A DNA stretch of 64,000 nt from Opitutia bacterium ISCC 52. Lineage in GTDB: Bacteria; Verrucomicrobiota; Verrucomicrobiia; Opitutales; UBA2995. A program made the position numbers and the translations under genes. Numbering within the stretch: position 1 is the first letter of the stretch; every line of letters begins with the position of its first letter. The notes under the pieces were generated by a model, which was not told where the DNA came from, ran no database searches, and worked only from the letters and a program-made list of their open reading frames with translations. Shown here piece after piece: positions 50,665-59,403 of this stretch. The stretch lies in assembly GCA_014529675.2 (NCBI GenBank), contig CP076040.1, positions 3,243,894 to 3,307,893 of the forward strand, given 5' to 3'.

Positions 50665-52327
50665 GGCTGACCTCCTTGCTGAAATAGGGCTCCAGTTCTT
50701 CTTCAAAGTATTCCAAGGCATTCCTAACCGGTAGCGGGATACCCCCTCCGTGTGCACAGAGCGAACCTTCTGTTAAAGTATGTAATAAATCATCGAACAG
50801 ATCCGTATCGATTCTGTAACTACTGGTGTTCGCTTTCTCCAACATTTCGTGAGCGCGTTTCGTACCGAGACGACAGGGGAAACATTTCCCACAACTTTCG
50901 ACCGCGGCAAAGTCCATCAGCTCGACCAGATAAGTCATAATCGGGAAACTCTCTGGCACACACACCACGGAAGCATGCCCCAATAAGAATCCACCTTGAG
51001 CAAACGATTCGAAATCGATCGTCAGGTCATCGATCTTACCCACGGGCACAAGGCCTCCCAACGGGCCTCCGATGTGAAGTGCTTTGACAGGCTCTTTGAA
51101 CCCACCTCCAAGATCATTCACGACGGTGGCCAAAGGTGTGCCCATCTCTACTTCGTAGATACCGGGCTTATTGAAAAAGCTATCCAGGCTGACCAATTTG
51201 GTGCCATTGGATTTGTCCGTGCCCAATGCAGCGTAAGCCGCACCGCCATTTTTTATGATAAACGGAACGGTAGCCAGCGTCTCCACATTGTTCACGATGG
51301 TTGGTTTATTAAACAAACCCTTCTGAGCCGGAAATGGTGGACGCACTCTTACTTCAGGTCGTTGACCCTCAATGCTACTGATCAGCGCGGTTTCCTCACC
51401 GCAGATGTAGGATCCTTGGCCTGGCACGATCTTGAAATCAAAATTGAATCCGCTTCCCAGGATATTCTTTCCAAGCAGGCCAGAGCTAAGAAAGTCTTCG
51501 ATAGCCGATTCAACAATCGGGAACGATTCAGGATACTCAGTGCGAATATAAAGAACGCCCCACTCCGCTCCCATGCAGTAACCGGCAATGATCATGCCAA
51601 ACAATACCGCATGCGGCTGTTTCTCTAAAAGGTACCGATCCGAGTATGCACCAGGGTCACCTTCGTCGGCGTTACAGATAATAAATTTCAGATCACTCTC
51701 CGCATTACGGCAAAACTCCCACTTTACACCCATGGGAAAACCAGCTCCGCCACGACCACGTACTCCGGACGCCTTCACATCCTCGAGCACTTCTGCAGAG
51801 TCTTTTTCCAGAGCCGACTTCAACAAATCGCCATAAGCAGCGATCCCTTCAAATGGAGCCGTCAACACAGCCTGGCCAAGAGCAGCGGTGCCATAGGAGT
51901 CGTCATTGTCACCATTCCCTTCGAAAATGGTGTCAAATCCGTCAGCATCCTGGGCGCTGTAGTTTTTGCCGTCATACTGGAAAGCTCCATTTTCATGACA
52001 GCGGCCGAGACAGGTCATGTGGCCAATCTCCTCGTCCTTAAACTTCCCCTTCAAATCCGAAATAAGTTTATCCTGGGTTCCAGCGCAGAGACAGGCCGAG
52101 CCATTACAGACGTAGACTTTCTTTCCCTGGTTTTCTGGTTTCAGGAAGTCATAGAAGCTGGCGCTTCCATAGACATTCGCCTTTCCGATGAGAAACTCGT
52201 CGGCCAAGCGTTTCAGTTCTTCGGCGGAGGGTGTTCCATCTCCACTGGTGGCAGCTTCACCGAGCTTGTTGAAGAGGTTTTCTTCAATTCCTTTGCGGCC
52301 GGTCAGGTCACTTAGATTCTTGGGCAT
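50657..52327 (-). CDS. fdhB: NAD-binding formate dehydrogenase subunit (NuoE-NuoF fusion)
   Basis: A 556-residue protein combining an N-terminal thioredoxin-like [2Fe-2S] domain (VYVCNGSACLCAGTQ and CLGRCHENGAF, residues about 71-115) with a NuoF-like FMN and NAD-binding part (GRGGAGFPMGVKWEF near 192; CNADEGDPGAYSDR near 216) and a [4Fe-4S] segment (ESCGKCFPCRLGTKR). It transfers electrons from FdhA to NAD+. The fused N-terminal domain, usually a separate gamma subunit, is notable. It starts the leftward fdhB-fdhA operon. Formate could arise from demethylation or one-carbon release during polysaccharide breakdown, but this is inference. Confidence 0.92.
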   Translation of the reverse strand: MPKNLSDLTGRKGIEENLFNKLGEAATSGDGTPSAEELKRLADEFLIGKANVYGSASFYDFLKPENQGKKVYVCNGSACLCAGTQDKLISDLKGKFKDEEIGHMTCLGRCHENGAFQYDGKNYSAQDADGFDTIFEGNGDNDDSYGTAALGQAVLTAPFEGIAAYGDLLKSALEKDSAEVLEDVKASGVRGRGGAGFPMGVKWEFCRNAESDLKFIICNADEGDPGAYSDRYLLEKQPHAVLFGMIIAGYCMGAEWGVLYIRTEYPESFPIVESAIEDFLSSGLLGKNILGSGFNFDFKIVPGQGSYICGEETALISSIEGQRPEVRVRPPFPAQKGLFNKPTIVNNVETLATVPFIIKNGGAAYAALGTDKSNGTKLVSLDSFFNKPGIYEVEMGTPLATVVNDLGGGFKEPVKALHIGGPLGGLVPVGKIDDLTIDFESFAQGGFLLGHASVVCVPESFPIMTYLVELMDFAAVESCGKCFPCRLGTKRAHEMLEKANTSSYRIDTDLFDDLLHTLTEGSLCAHGGGIPLPVRNALEYFEEELEPYFSKEVSHV

Positions 52328-52508
52328 GCGTAACTAAAAAATTGGGAGGACTGATGTGAGAACCTATCTCACAAAAAAAGGCACGTCCATCTATGCATAC
52401 GCTTCGGTGCAAAACGAGCCAAATCGACCTGCAGAAATCCTGATTCTATGACCAAATATTGGACGATTTTGGTATTTTGACAGGAATTCCTGATGCGGTG
52501 GTGGAGAC

Positions 52509-53927
52509 CTAGCCCTTAAGCGGATCTGCCATTCGTCCCTGGACCCATATAAATTCGGCAATCATACGTTCCAGGCGCCCCTTATATTTCGGGTCATCGG
52601 CGAGGTCGTTCATCTCCATAGGATCTGCGTCCAAGTTATAGAGCCGGTATTTCTCAATAGTGGGATAAAAGATCATTTTAAAACCCTGGCTGATCAGCGC
52701 TCGCTGACTACCCGGCTCATAGGCACCATAGATATAATCGTATTGCTTATCTTTCTTTCCTTCGACCAACGGCATCAGGCTTTGGAACTCCACGTATTCA
52801 GGCTTTGCGATTCCTGCAAGTTCCAAGGATGTCGGCATCACATCCTGCAAGTAGACCCGAGCATCGATTTTTTTCCCCTTGGGGATATCGGGGCCTACAA
52901 CCAGTAGGGGTGGACGAAGACTGTGTTCATACATGTTTTGCTTTCCAATGAAACCGTGGTGTCCCACCGATAGTCCATGATCAGCCGTGAAAAAGATGTA
53001 GGTATTGTCTACCTGTCCGGTTTCTTCGAGCTTGTCCAAAATGCGCCCGATCTGATCGTCCATATGTGTAATGATAGCGTAATATTCGCGACGATGTACT
53101 TTCACTGCGTATTCAGTTCTCGGGGACGGAGCCAGAACCTCATCCCGGACGGTCGCAATATTGCCTGCTTCCATATAAGGATAGGTTTCCGCATAATTCT
53201 CGGGGACTTTGATTCGATCCAATGGGTAGCGATCCAAATATTCCTGGGGAGCTTGCCGAGGATCATGAGGCGCATTGAACGCCAGATACATAAAAAAGGG
53301 TTTGTCGGGTGACTCCGCTGCAATATCGAGAAAGCGTTCGGAGTTATCAGCCACCACTTCACTCCAGTGCGTACCACCAGCCCAAAAACCAGCAAACTTA
53401 GGATCCGTCGCATCCCAGGGATCGGGCTCACCTTCAACAGGACGACTATAAGCCTCCGGATAATAAACAGGACCTGGCATACCAGGACGTACATGGGAAA
53501 CATGATCGAAGATGGCTCCCGTGTCCGCATTCACATGCCACTTACCTGTGAAAAAAGTTTCGTAACCGCCATTACGCAGAACTTGTGACCACATGCGCTC
53601 ATTGCTGATTTCCGGTCTTAGGTTCTTATCCAACTCGCGTGCACGCCAAACGAAACGCCCGGTATTGATCATGGTCCGACTAGCCACGCAAACGGCTCCA
53701 TGCCAACCACCCATATTGTAGGTGTTGGTAAATACGGTGCCGCCGTTTGCCAGTCGATCGAGATTGGGTGTATCGATATCGGTGTGACCTAACGCAGCTA
53801 TGGTCTCATAGCATTGGTCATCGGCGAAGATGAAGAGGATGTTTGGCTTTTCGGCTTTTAAGGAAGCTACAAGCCCCAAGCTGAAAGAAAGAAATACGAT
53901 GAATCGAAAAGAAGACATGAGAACCAT
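52509..53927 (-). CDS. Sulfatase (choline/iduronate sulfatase-like)
   Basis: Exported S1 sulfatase of 472 residues with signal peptide (SFRFIVFLSFSLGLVASLKA). ILFIFADDQCYETIAALGH carries metal-binding Asp residues; the formylglycine site is AVCVASRTMINTGR (CxASR type); HWSEVVAD, FFTADHGLSVGHHGFIGK and RLYNLDADPMEMNDLADD follow. Likely periplasmic. It lies between the formate dehydrogenase operon and a GH50-like gene on the same strand, and the two may act together on a sulfated galactan, though the substrate is not readable from sequence. Confidence 0.9.
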   Translation of the reverse strand: MVLMSSFRFIVFLSFSLGLVASLKAEKPNILFIFADDQCYETIAALGHTDIDTPNLDRLANGGTVFTNTYNMGGWHGAVCVASRTMINTGRFVWRARELDKNLRPEISNERMWSQVLRNGGYETFFTGKWHVNADTGAIFDHVSHVRPGMPGPVYYPEAYSRPVEGEPDPWDATDPKFAGFWAGGTHWSEVVADNSERFLDIAAESPDKPFFMYLAFNAPHDPRQAPQEYLDRYPLDRIKVPENYAETYPYMEAGNIATVRDEVLAPSPRTEYAVKVHRREYYAIITHMDDQIGRILDKLEETGQVDNTYIFFTADHGLSVGHHGFIGKQNMYEHSLRPPLLVVGPDIPKGKKIDARVYLQDVMPTSLELAGIAKPEYVEFQSLMPLVEGKKDKQYDYIYGAYEPGSQRALISQGFKMIFYPTIEKYRLYNLDADPMEMNDLADDPKYKGRLERMIAEFIWVQGRMADPLKG

Positions 53928-53976
53928 AGAATATGGATTTAGCCTCAGGTCGACCAGATATTTTGCCTGAGTTCAA

Positions 53977-55398
53977 TCAAGCTCGAGCAATGTCATACAT
54001 CTCGCTGGAACAGGTTTTCAGCACCTTCACCAAGTTCGGATACGCATTCCCAAGACCATCCAACAATCCAGAGTGCTGCCGGTCCTGCTTTCGAGTTACC
54101 AACTGCGATGCGTCAATCAAACCGCAGTAGTGCCATCCTACAAATTCGGGTCGCGCAAAAGCCTTGCGGAAAAATTCTTCTGTCCATTCTGCCCGCTGCT
54201 CCAAGTTGTCAGCCACCGGACCGTAGGGTCGCGGCATAGTATCGGTGACCATGGTAAATGCGGAGTCACCGTTAATAAACGGTTTATCCACCTGCTTAGA
54301 CCAGCGATCGAGACCAGGCTCCTGCACTTCGTAGCGAGCATACATCTGATACATGACTACATCGGTGTACTTCGCAGTGATCGGTAGAACCGTATCGATG
54401 GAGTCTGTGTTCGCATGGAGCTTATCACCAAAAAACATGTGGTTAGCATCGTAACGACGAATCGAATCACGGGTCACTTGGTAATAACGATCGACCACTC
54501 GATGAAGGAACTGGGTGTTGTCTCGTGTTTCATTTACATTCCAAAGCTCGGACTGTGGACGCCAGTCAACAGCTGAAGCCAAGGCATCAAAAGAACGAAA
54601 GGTCGTGCCATACGTTGTATTGAATGCACCGATACTTCCTCGGTATACATCCTTCATCGTTTGGACATACACTTGTTTTCCTGGAGCAGAGGCACTTAAG
54701 TTCCTCAAACGTCTGGGCCAACCAATGCGAGACGGGCGCCTGGCACCACCGATGGTGTCTGTTCGCTCACGAAGATCCTCTTCCGTAAACAGTGGACAGT
54801 CCGTCATGGAATAGCCCAGCAAGTAAGGATCATCCTTCACCGGGAGAGCCAATTCCTTAGCCATTCCATCACAGTGGGACTCAAAGGCCGGAGCGAAGAC
54901 GTCCAGGAAATTCTCATCCGGAATCTCTCCTCTCCAATGAGGTATATTCACGAAATGGATCGGCTGCATGTAGGGCACCTTCGGAGAGGGTGAATTGACT
55001 ATCTGTAGTGCGTTGTGAACGCCCACCGTATTAAAACCAAACTGCTCACAGGTTTCCAGAAACCAACCCTTCAAGGCCGCATTGAAAGCATCCCCTTGTT
55101 TCATCTCCTTCAGTCCGAGTTTCTTTCGCCAGGCTTCCTTATTGTAATCCTGCATCCACAGATCGGGATAGAGGTGATTGATACCCCAGCTTAGAAACGC
55201 GTTCCCTTCCGGCGTCACCAGCCACCAGCGATCGTCTTTTTCTGTCCGAAAGTATCCAGTCGCCTGAAAGCGTTTCCCCTTCCAACCGCCATAACGATCG
55301 AAACCAGCAGGCGTTTGCCCAGAGAGAGAGGAAGGCCCAAGAGCTGCGTGACCGACTCCCGCGGCAGCAGATATACGAAGAAAGTTACGGCGATTCAT
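53977..55398 (-). CDS. Tat-exported glycoside hydrolase-like protein, possibly GH50 (beta-agarase family)
   Basis: A 473-residue protein with a twin-arginine leader (MNRRNFLRISAAAGVGHAAL). The N-terminal part (ATGYFRTEKDDRWWLVTPEG, then FLSWGINHLYPDLW) has the pattern of GH50-type agarases and related clan GH-A barrels (LVxPxGxxFxSxGxxH). Later segments YLLGYSMTDCPLFTEEDL, NTTYGTTFRSFDALASAV and FINGDSAFTMV are compatible with a barrel with C-terminal acid residues. The family call is by memory of motifs and is not firm; if right, it cleaves agar or related galactans. It is followed by a sulfatase 49 bases downstream on the same strand. Confidence 0.55.
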   Translation of the reverse strand: MNRRNFLRISAAAGVGHAALGPSSLSGQTPAGFDRYGGWKGKRFQATGYFRTEKDDRWWLVTPEGNAFLSWGINHLYPDLWMQDYNKEAWRKKLGLKEMKQGDAFNAALKGWFLETCEQFGFNTVGVHNALQIVNSPSPKVPYMQPIHFVNIPHWRGEIPDENFLDVFAPAFESHCDGMAKELALPVKDDPYLLGYSMTDCPLFTEEDLRERTDTIGGARRPSRIGWPRRLRNLSASAPGKQVYVQTMKDVYRGSIGAFNTTYGTTFRSFDALASAVDWRPQSELWNVNETRDNTQFLHRVVDRYYQVTRDSIRRYDANHMFFGDKLHANTDSIDTVLPITAKYTDVVMYQMYARYEVQEPGLDRWSKQVDKPFINGDSAFTMVTDTMPRPYGPVADNLEQRAEWTEEFFRKAFARPEFVGWHYCGLIDASQLVTRKQDRQHSGLLDGLGNAYPNLVKVLKTCSSEMYDIARA

Positions 55399-55643
55399 GC
55401 GATCTACCTACGAATATACAAGCTAAGCAGTCAACAACCTTGCCAGTTATTCCCTCTGCGTAGGAGCGGCTTGATGGATTTCTAACTCGTAATTATTTAT
55501 GAGTGATATTTGTTTATTGGAAAGCTGTAGCGATCAGATCGAACAGCTTCAAAGCAATCGCGGGATTACCGAGGAACATCGTGACGACACCTCAACAAGC
55601 GAAGCGCAGAAAAACAACCCGCTCCTACAGCTCAAATTCACCA

Positions 55644-55856
55644 ATGACCGACATCCAAATCCGCAAAGAACCCATCGAACTATTAAAGTTACTTAAATTT
55701 GCCGGGGTCGTAGGAACTGGTGGCGAGGCCAAGATCGTCATCTCCGAAGGCATGGTCAAAGTGAATGGAGAAGTAGAAACCCGGAAACGGAAACAAATCG
55801 CATCCGGAGATGAAGTAGAGTATCAAGGGGAGACTTTTAAAGTATCCCTTACCTGA
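55644..55856 (+). CDS. S4-domain RNA-binding protein, YbcJ-like
   Basis: A 70-residue protein consisting almost entirely of an S4 domain: IRKEPIELLKLLKFAGVVGT, then EAKIVISEGMVKVNGEVETR and KRKQIASGDEVEY. Small S4 proteins of the YbcJ type bind RNA or ribosomal particles. ATG 55644 begins the conserved part; upstream frames add no similarity. Its 3' end overlaps the convergent VCBS gene by 8 bases. Confidence 0.8.
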   Translation: MTDIQIRKEPIELLKLLKFAGVVGTGGEAKIVISEGMVKVNGEVETRKRKQIASGDEVEYQGETFKVSLT

Positions 55857-57465
55857 TCGTCTTGTTATCCAAAACCAGCACGGGTGGACCCTCTTTTACC
55901 CATTTCTCGTATTTCTCTTCATGATTCTCCCGCATGCCTACGGGAGAATAAGCAGCACCCAAGATGAGGTCTTTGTCCCCATCCGCATCGATGTCGCCGG
56001 AGTCCATTGATAACCAACGCCCATTATAGGTGGCTGGATGAGTCTTCGGCATAAAGTTCAGATCTGAGGATTGCTGCAACAGAACAAAGCTCTCGGGGTT
56101 TTCAGGATGAAAGTCAGGAAAGAAAGCTATGGCAGCGATATCCAGATCACCATCCAAGTCGAAATCTTGGATCTCTGCTTTATAAACGCCATACATGGGA
56201 TAGAAGTAGGCCTCCTTGAATTGCAGGTCACCTTCATTCAAGTAGATCCGAATACCTTGGTCTCGCTTGAGTGAGTTATACGGATCCGAATCACCGTTAT
56301 CACCATTGAGCGTCATAATATCCATGAGCCCATCTTCATTAAAATCGCGAAGTTCCAATCCCGTGTACCCATAGGATGGATGCGCTTCGACAATTATATT
56401 TCTAGTAAAGACCCCTTCTCCCTCGTTTATGAAGATACTTAAATTTTCACGAGCAGCACTCATCAACACCGCTATGTCAGGACGCCCGTCACCATTGAAG
56501 TCATGCACTTCACTTTTAACAATCCCTGGCTCGGAACTCAGTATTTGAGGTTCCGGTGAAATCACACCCGTCGTTGGATCCTTTTTGTACATCGACAAGT
56601 TCCCCGTATAGTCCCCGAAATTGCTTATGATAACTTCCTCAGCACCATCTCCATCCATATCGGCCATACAGAAATCAGCCGGACGATGAAGGTCCTCTAA
56701 TTGGATCCGCATATTGTAGTAGGTTCCCGCACGAAACGAAGCCTGCTGAATTTCACCGAAAGATTTACCGATCTCAGAGGCAAACAGATCTCCAATATTT
56801 AAAAGAAACAGCTCGTCCCCTCGTGATTCAGCTTCAATGAGAAATACACTCGGGGCCATATGAGCATCAGAAAAATAAAGATCCTCATCTAAAACAGTCA
56901 GCTTCTCAGCTCCACTATCATGGATCAGCACCATGGAGTTTATTTCATCAATGTGAACCATGGAGGTAATTGCATTGTTCGCTCGATACTGAGACCGCTT
57001 AACCGAAAACCATTCACTGTCCTCTACCAAGGCTGGTTTCTCGATTTGAGGGAGCGCTTCCTCGGGTGCATTTGTAAAGTAATAGAATCTCAATTTATGC
57101 CAATCGTACGGTGAAATGATAGGCTCTTCGGGCAGAAGATTTGCAGCCCTGACAAATTCTTCCCGGGCCTCGATAATCTCCATGGCATTCTCAGAGCTAT
57201 CTTTGAGATATCGATATTCGGTGACTCCTAGAAACATACCCATATAGGTCAGCAAAAATTCCCAACTCTTTTTGGGCAGCAATTCAGGTTCGGTAAAATC
57301 GTGACAGGTAGTACAATGCTTCTGAGCAAGTTGATGACCTTCCATTAACACCTGCTCGTCACTCGGTTGGCCGTAACTATTGATAGGCAACAACAGAAAA
57401 CAACTCCCCCACAACAACAGGGAAGAAAAGGTCAGCATTTGTTTAACGGATTTACCACTATTCAT
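55849..57465 (-). CDS. c-type haem and FG-GAP/VCBS-repeat exported protein
   Basis: A 538-residue exported protein. After a signal segment (QMLTFSSLLLWGSCFLLLP) it has a single c-haem site HCTTCHDFTEPELLP (CxxCH near residue 50), then a beta-propeller of FG-GAP/VCBS repeats with the calcium-type DxDGDGxxD motifs: MADMDGDGAEEVIIS, DFNGDGRPDIAVL, DFNEDGLMDIMTL, DFDLDGDLDIAAI and DIDADGDKDLILG, five or more blades. ATG 57465 is used; the frame is open to 57558. It is divergent from a PQQ-like propeller gene. It may take part in periplasmic electron transfer or glycan binding; the exact role is unknown. Confidence 0.78.
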   Translation of the reverse strand: MNSGKSVKQMLTFSSLLLWGSCFLLLPINSYGQPSDEQVLMEGHQLAQKHCTTCHDFTEPELLPKKSWEFLLTYMGMFLGVTEYRYLKDSSENAMEIIEAREEFVRAANLLPEEPIISPYDWHKLRFYYFTNAPEEALPQIEKPALVEDSEWFSVKRSQYRANNAITSMVHIDEINSMVLIHDSGAEKLTVLDEDLYFSDAHMAPSVFLIEAESRGDELFLLNIGDLFASEIGKSFGEIQQASFRAGTYYNMRIQLEDLHRPADFCMADMDGDGAEEVIISNFGDYTGNLSMYKKDPTTGVISPEPQILSSEPGIVKSEVHDFNGDGRPDIAVLMSAARENLSIFINEGEGVFTRNIIVEAHPSYGYTGLELRDFNEDGLMDIMTLNGDNGDSDPYNSLKRDQGIRIYLNEGDLQFKEAYFYPMYGVYKAEIQDFDLDGDLDIAAIAFFPDFHPENPESFVLLQQSSDLNFMPKTHPATYNGRWLSMDSGDIDADGDKDLILGAAYSPVGMRENHEEKYEKWVKEGPPVLVLDNKTIR

Positions 57466-57607
57466 AGAGATCCAATTGAATAAAGATGGGTATTTGGAAG
57501 GATTGTTCCTCGATTGCAACCCCTGAGCTTCCAGATGCCTTCCAAAAAGAGAAAACACCTGGAAAAATTCATTTGCCGCACTTTACTGCAAAAACAGAGA
57601 CTAAGGC

Positions 57608-59194
57608 GTGAATCAGATACTCCCCACCCTAATTGTATTTTTCCTGTTTTCCTCACTATTACAAGCGGCCTCCCCCATCCAACAGGCAGATGGTCAGTGT
57701 CCCATGGCGTCCGGTCCTTACGGGACCTGGACTACGATTAGCGACCAAGCCGTCCCCACCGAATGGAGTGTCAGCACCGATGAACACATCCTTTGGAAAA
57801 CCGAATTACCCGAAGGCGGTCAGAGCGGGATTGCGGTTTGGAATGATCGCTTGTTTCTGACGATCAATCGTCCCCTTCCTCAAGGCACCCCGCTCGAAAA
57901 AGCTGAAGGCAGCGATATCATTGGTTATTGCCTGAATTCTAATTCCGGAGAAGTACTCTGGACCCGAGAGATCCCCAGTCCAAAGACCATGCCCTACTCG
58001 GGATTATTCTCCGACAATACCAGCGCCACGCCCATCACGGATGGCAAACATGTCTGGTTCATCAACCATGGCGGACTCATGATCTGTTTCGATATGGAAG
58101 GGAACGAAGTATGGAAACGGTCCTTCGAATCGCGCAGCCGCCACAATGCTAAACAAGCTGAACCCATCTTGGTCGATAACCAACTGCTCTTTGTGATGAT
58201 GCGGGCACCAGACGATCCACTTCGACGTCCTATGCTGGCCAAGCCCCGTCAACGCAACACCCCTCCCGAACACTGGCCCAAGATGCACATCCGCAGTTTC
58301 GATGCACTTTCCGGCAACCCGCTCTGGACCGAACCGAGCGGCACCTCCGTCCACAACACACCACGCATCGGCTACCTTGATGGTGAAGCCTACATATTTC
58401 ACGCACGCGGCGGTGGCCATCAACCGCCAGAGATGCCTTATGGTTATACATTATCCAAAATCGGAGGCAAAGATCTCTGGAGCTACGAAGTGAAAGATGC
58501 CGCTGCATACACGGTATCTCACTTCGATGAAAAGTATGCTTACGGATGGGATTCAGGAAAACTCATCCGGTTGAATTCAAGGACAGGCAAAGTTCTCAAA
58601 AGCATTCCTGCTTTCGAGAAAGCTGACATCCGTCTCTGGAATACAGACAAGGAAAGCCATGAACTACACAAGAACGCCCCCTTCACTATCGTCGCTGAGA
58701 ACTTCAGAACCTACCCCACCAATCAGACTCCCATCCTGGTGGACAAATACTACCTCTTCCTCTCGCACTCAGGACACTGTATTGGCCGTATCGATACCGA
58801 GACTGGAAAGACTGAATTTCTCCAAGTCCCTATCCAGGTGGTTAGAAAACCTGGCTCCCCAGATCAAATCCGTTGGGACTCCCACATCCCTAGCCAAGGC
58901 CGCAACTCCCGTGGCATGAAAACCGCTAACGACAAACGCTCTGAACGAGATGGCTGGGGTCATGTCACAGCTGGCAGCCCCATCGCGGTCAATCAATACG
59001 TCTTTTTCTCCACAATGATTGGGATGACCTATGTAATTGATTCACAGGCACCCGTTCTTGACGAAACAGCCCTGATATCCATCAACGACCTCGGCCCCGC
59101 TGGGGACACTTGGAGTCTGAGTACGGTTAGTTACGCCAACGGTCGAATCTACCACCGCGGACTGAAGCAAGTTGTGTGTATCGGTGAGCAATAA
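57608..59194 (+). CDS. Exported PQQ-like beta-propeller protein
   Basis: A 528-residue protein with a signal peptide (LPTLIVFFLFSSLLQAAS) and repeats of the quinoprotein (PQQ-binding-like) type: PTEWSVSTDEHILWKTELPE, GEVLWTREI, GNEVWKRSF and GKDLWSYEV show the recurring VLWxxxL/I blade edge. GTG 57608 gives the signal peptide. The specific PQQ/lanthanide ligands of alcohol dehydrogenases are not evident, so the role is structural or in polymer binding. It is divergent from the c-haem VCBS protein by 142 bases. Confidence 0.8.
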   Translation: MNQILPTLIVFFLFSSLLQAASPIQQADGQCPMASGPYGTWTTISDQAVPTEWSVSTDEHILWKTELPEGGQSGIAVWNDRLFLTINRPLPQGTPLEKAEGSDIIGYCLNSNSGEVLWTREIPSPKTMPYSGLFSDNTSATPITDGKHVWFINHGGLMICFDMEGNEVWKRSFESRSRHNAKQAEPILVDNQLLFVMMRAPDDPLRRPMLAKPRQRNTPPEHWPKMHIRSFDALSGNPLWTEPSGTSVHNTPRIGYLDGEAYIFHARGGGHQPPEMPYGYTLSKIGGKDLWSYEVKDAAAYTVSHFDEKYAYGWDSGKLIRLNSRTGKVLKSIPAFEKADIRLWNTDKESHELHKNAPFTIVAENFRTYPTNQTPILVDKYYLFLSHSGHCIGRIDTETGKTEFLQVPIQVVRKPGSPDQIRWDSHIPSQGRNSRGMKTANDKRSERDGWGHVTAGSPIAVNQYVFFSTMIGMTYVIDSQAPVLDETALISINDLGPAGDTWSLSTVSYANGRIYHRGLKQVVCIGEQ

Positions 59195-59403
59195 CAGCAA
59201 GGACTAACAAATTCTGCATTTATCTTTGCTCTGAACGGCGGAGCAAGGATGCTCCTGCCCTACCGATTTCACCAAGAAAGGCAGGGCTACTGCGCGTGCC
59301 TTGCCACAGCCTTCTCGCGACGGCTGGTCCCCGCAGTGCCGTTATACTCCTTTATTTTTTTGAAGGCCTGAGTCTCAAATCCGACTTAAGTTTCGTATGG
59401 ACA
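59195..59403. other. intergenic region with REP-like sequence
   Basis: No gene was found between the propeller and LRR genes. It contains the REP-like hairpin listed at 59240-59264 and a GC-rich tail ending near 59340. It separates two convergent transcription units. Confidence 0.4.
59240..59264. repeat. REP-like hairpin carrying GCCCTACC
   Basis: GGAGCA (59240-59245) pairs with TGCTCC (59250-59255) around AGGA, followed one base later by GCCCTACC (59257-59264), the same octamer that ends the element at 29383-29466. It appears to be half of such an element. Confidence 0.5.
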
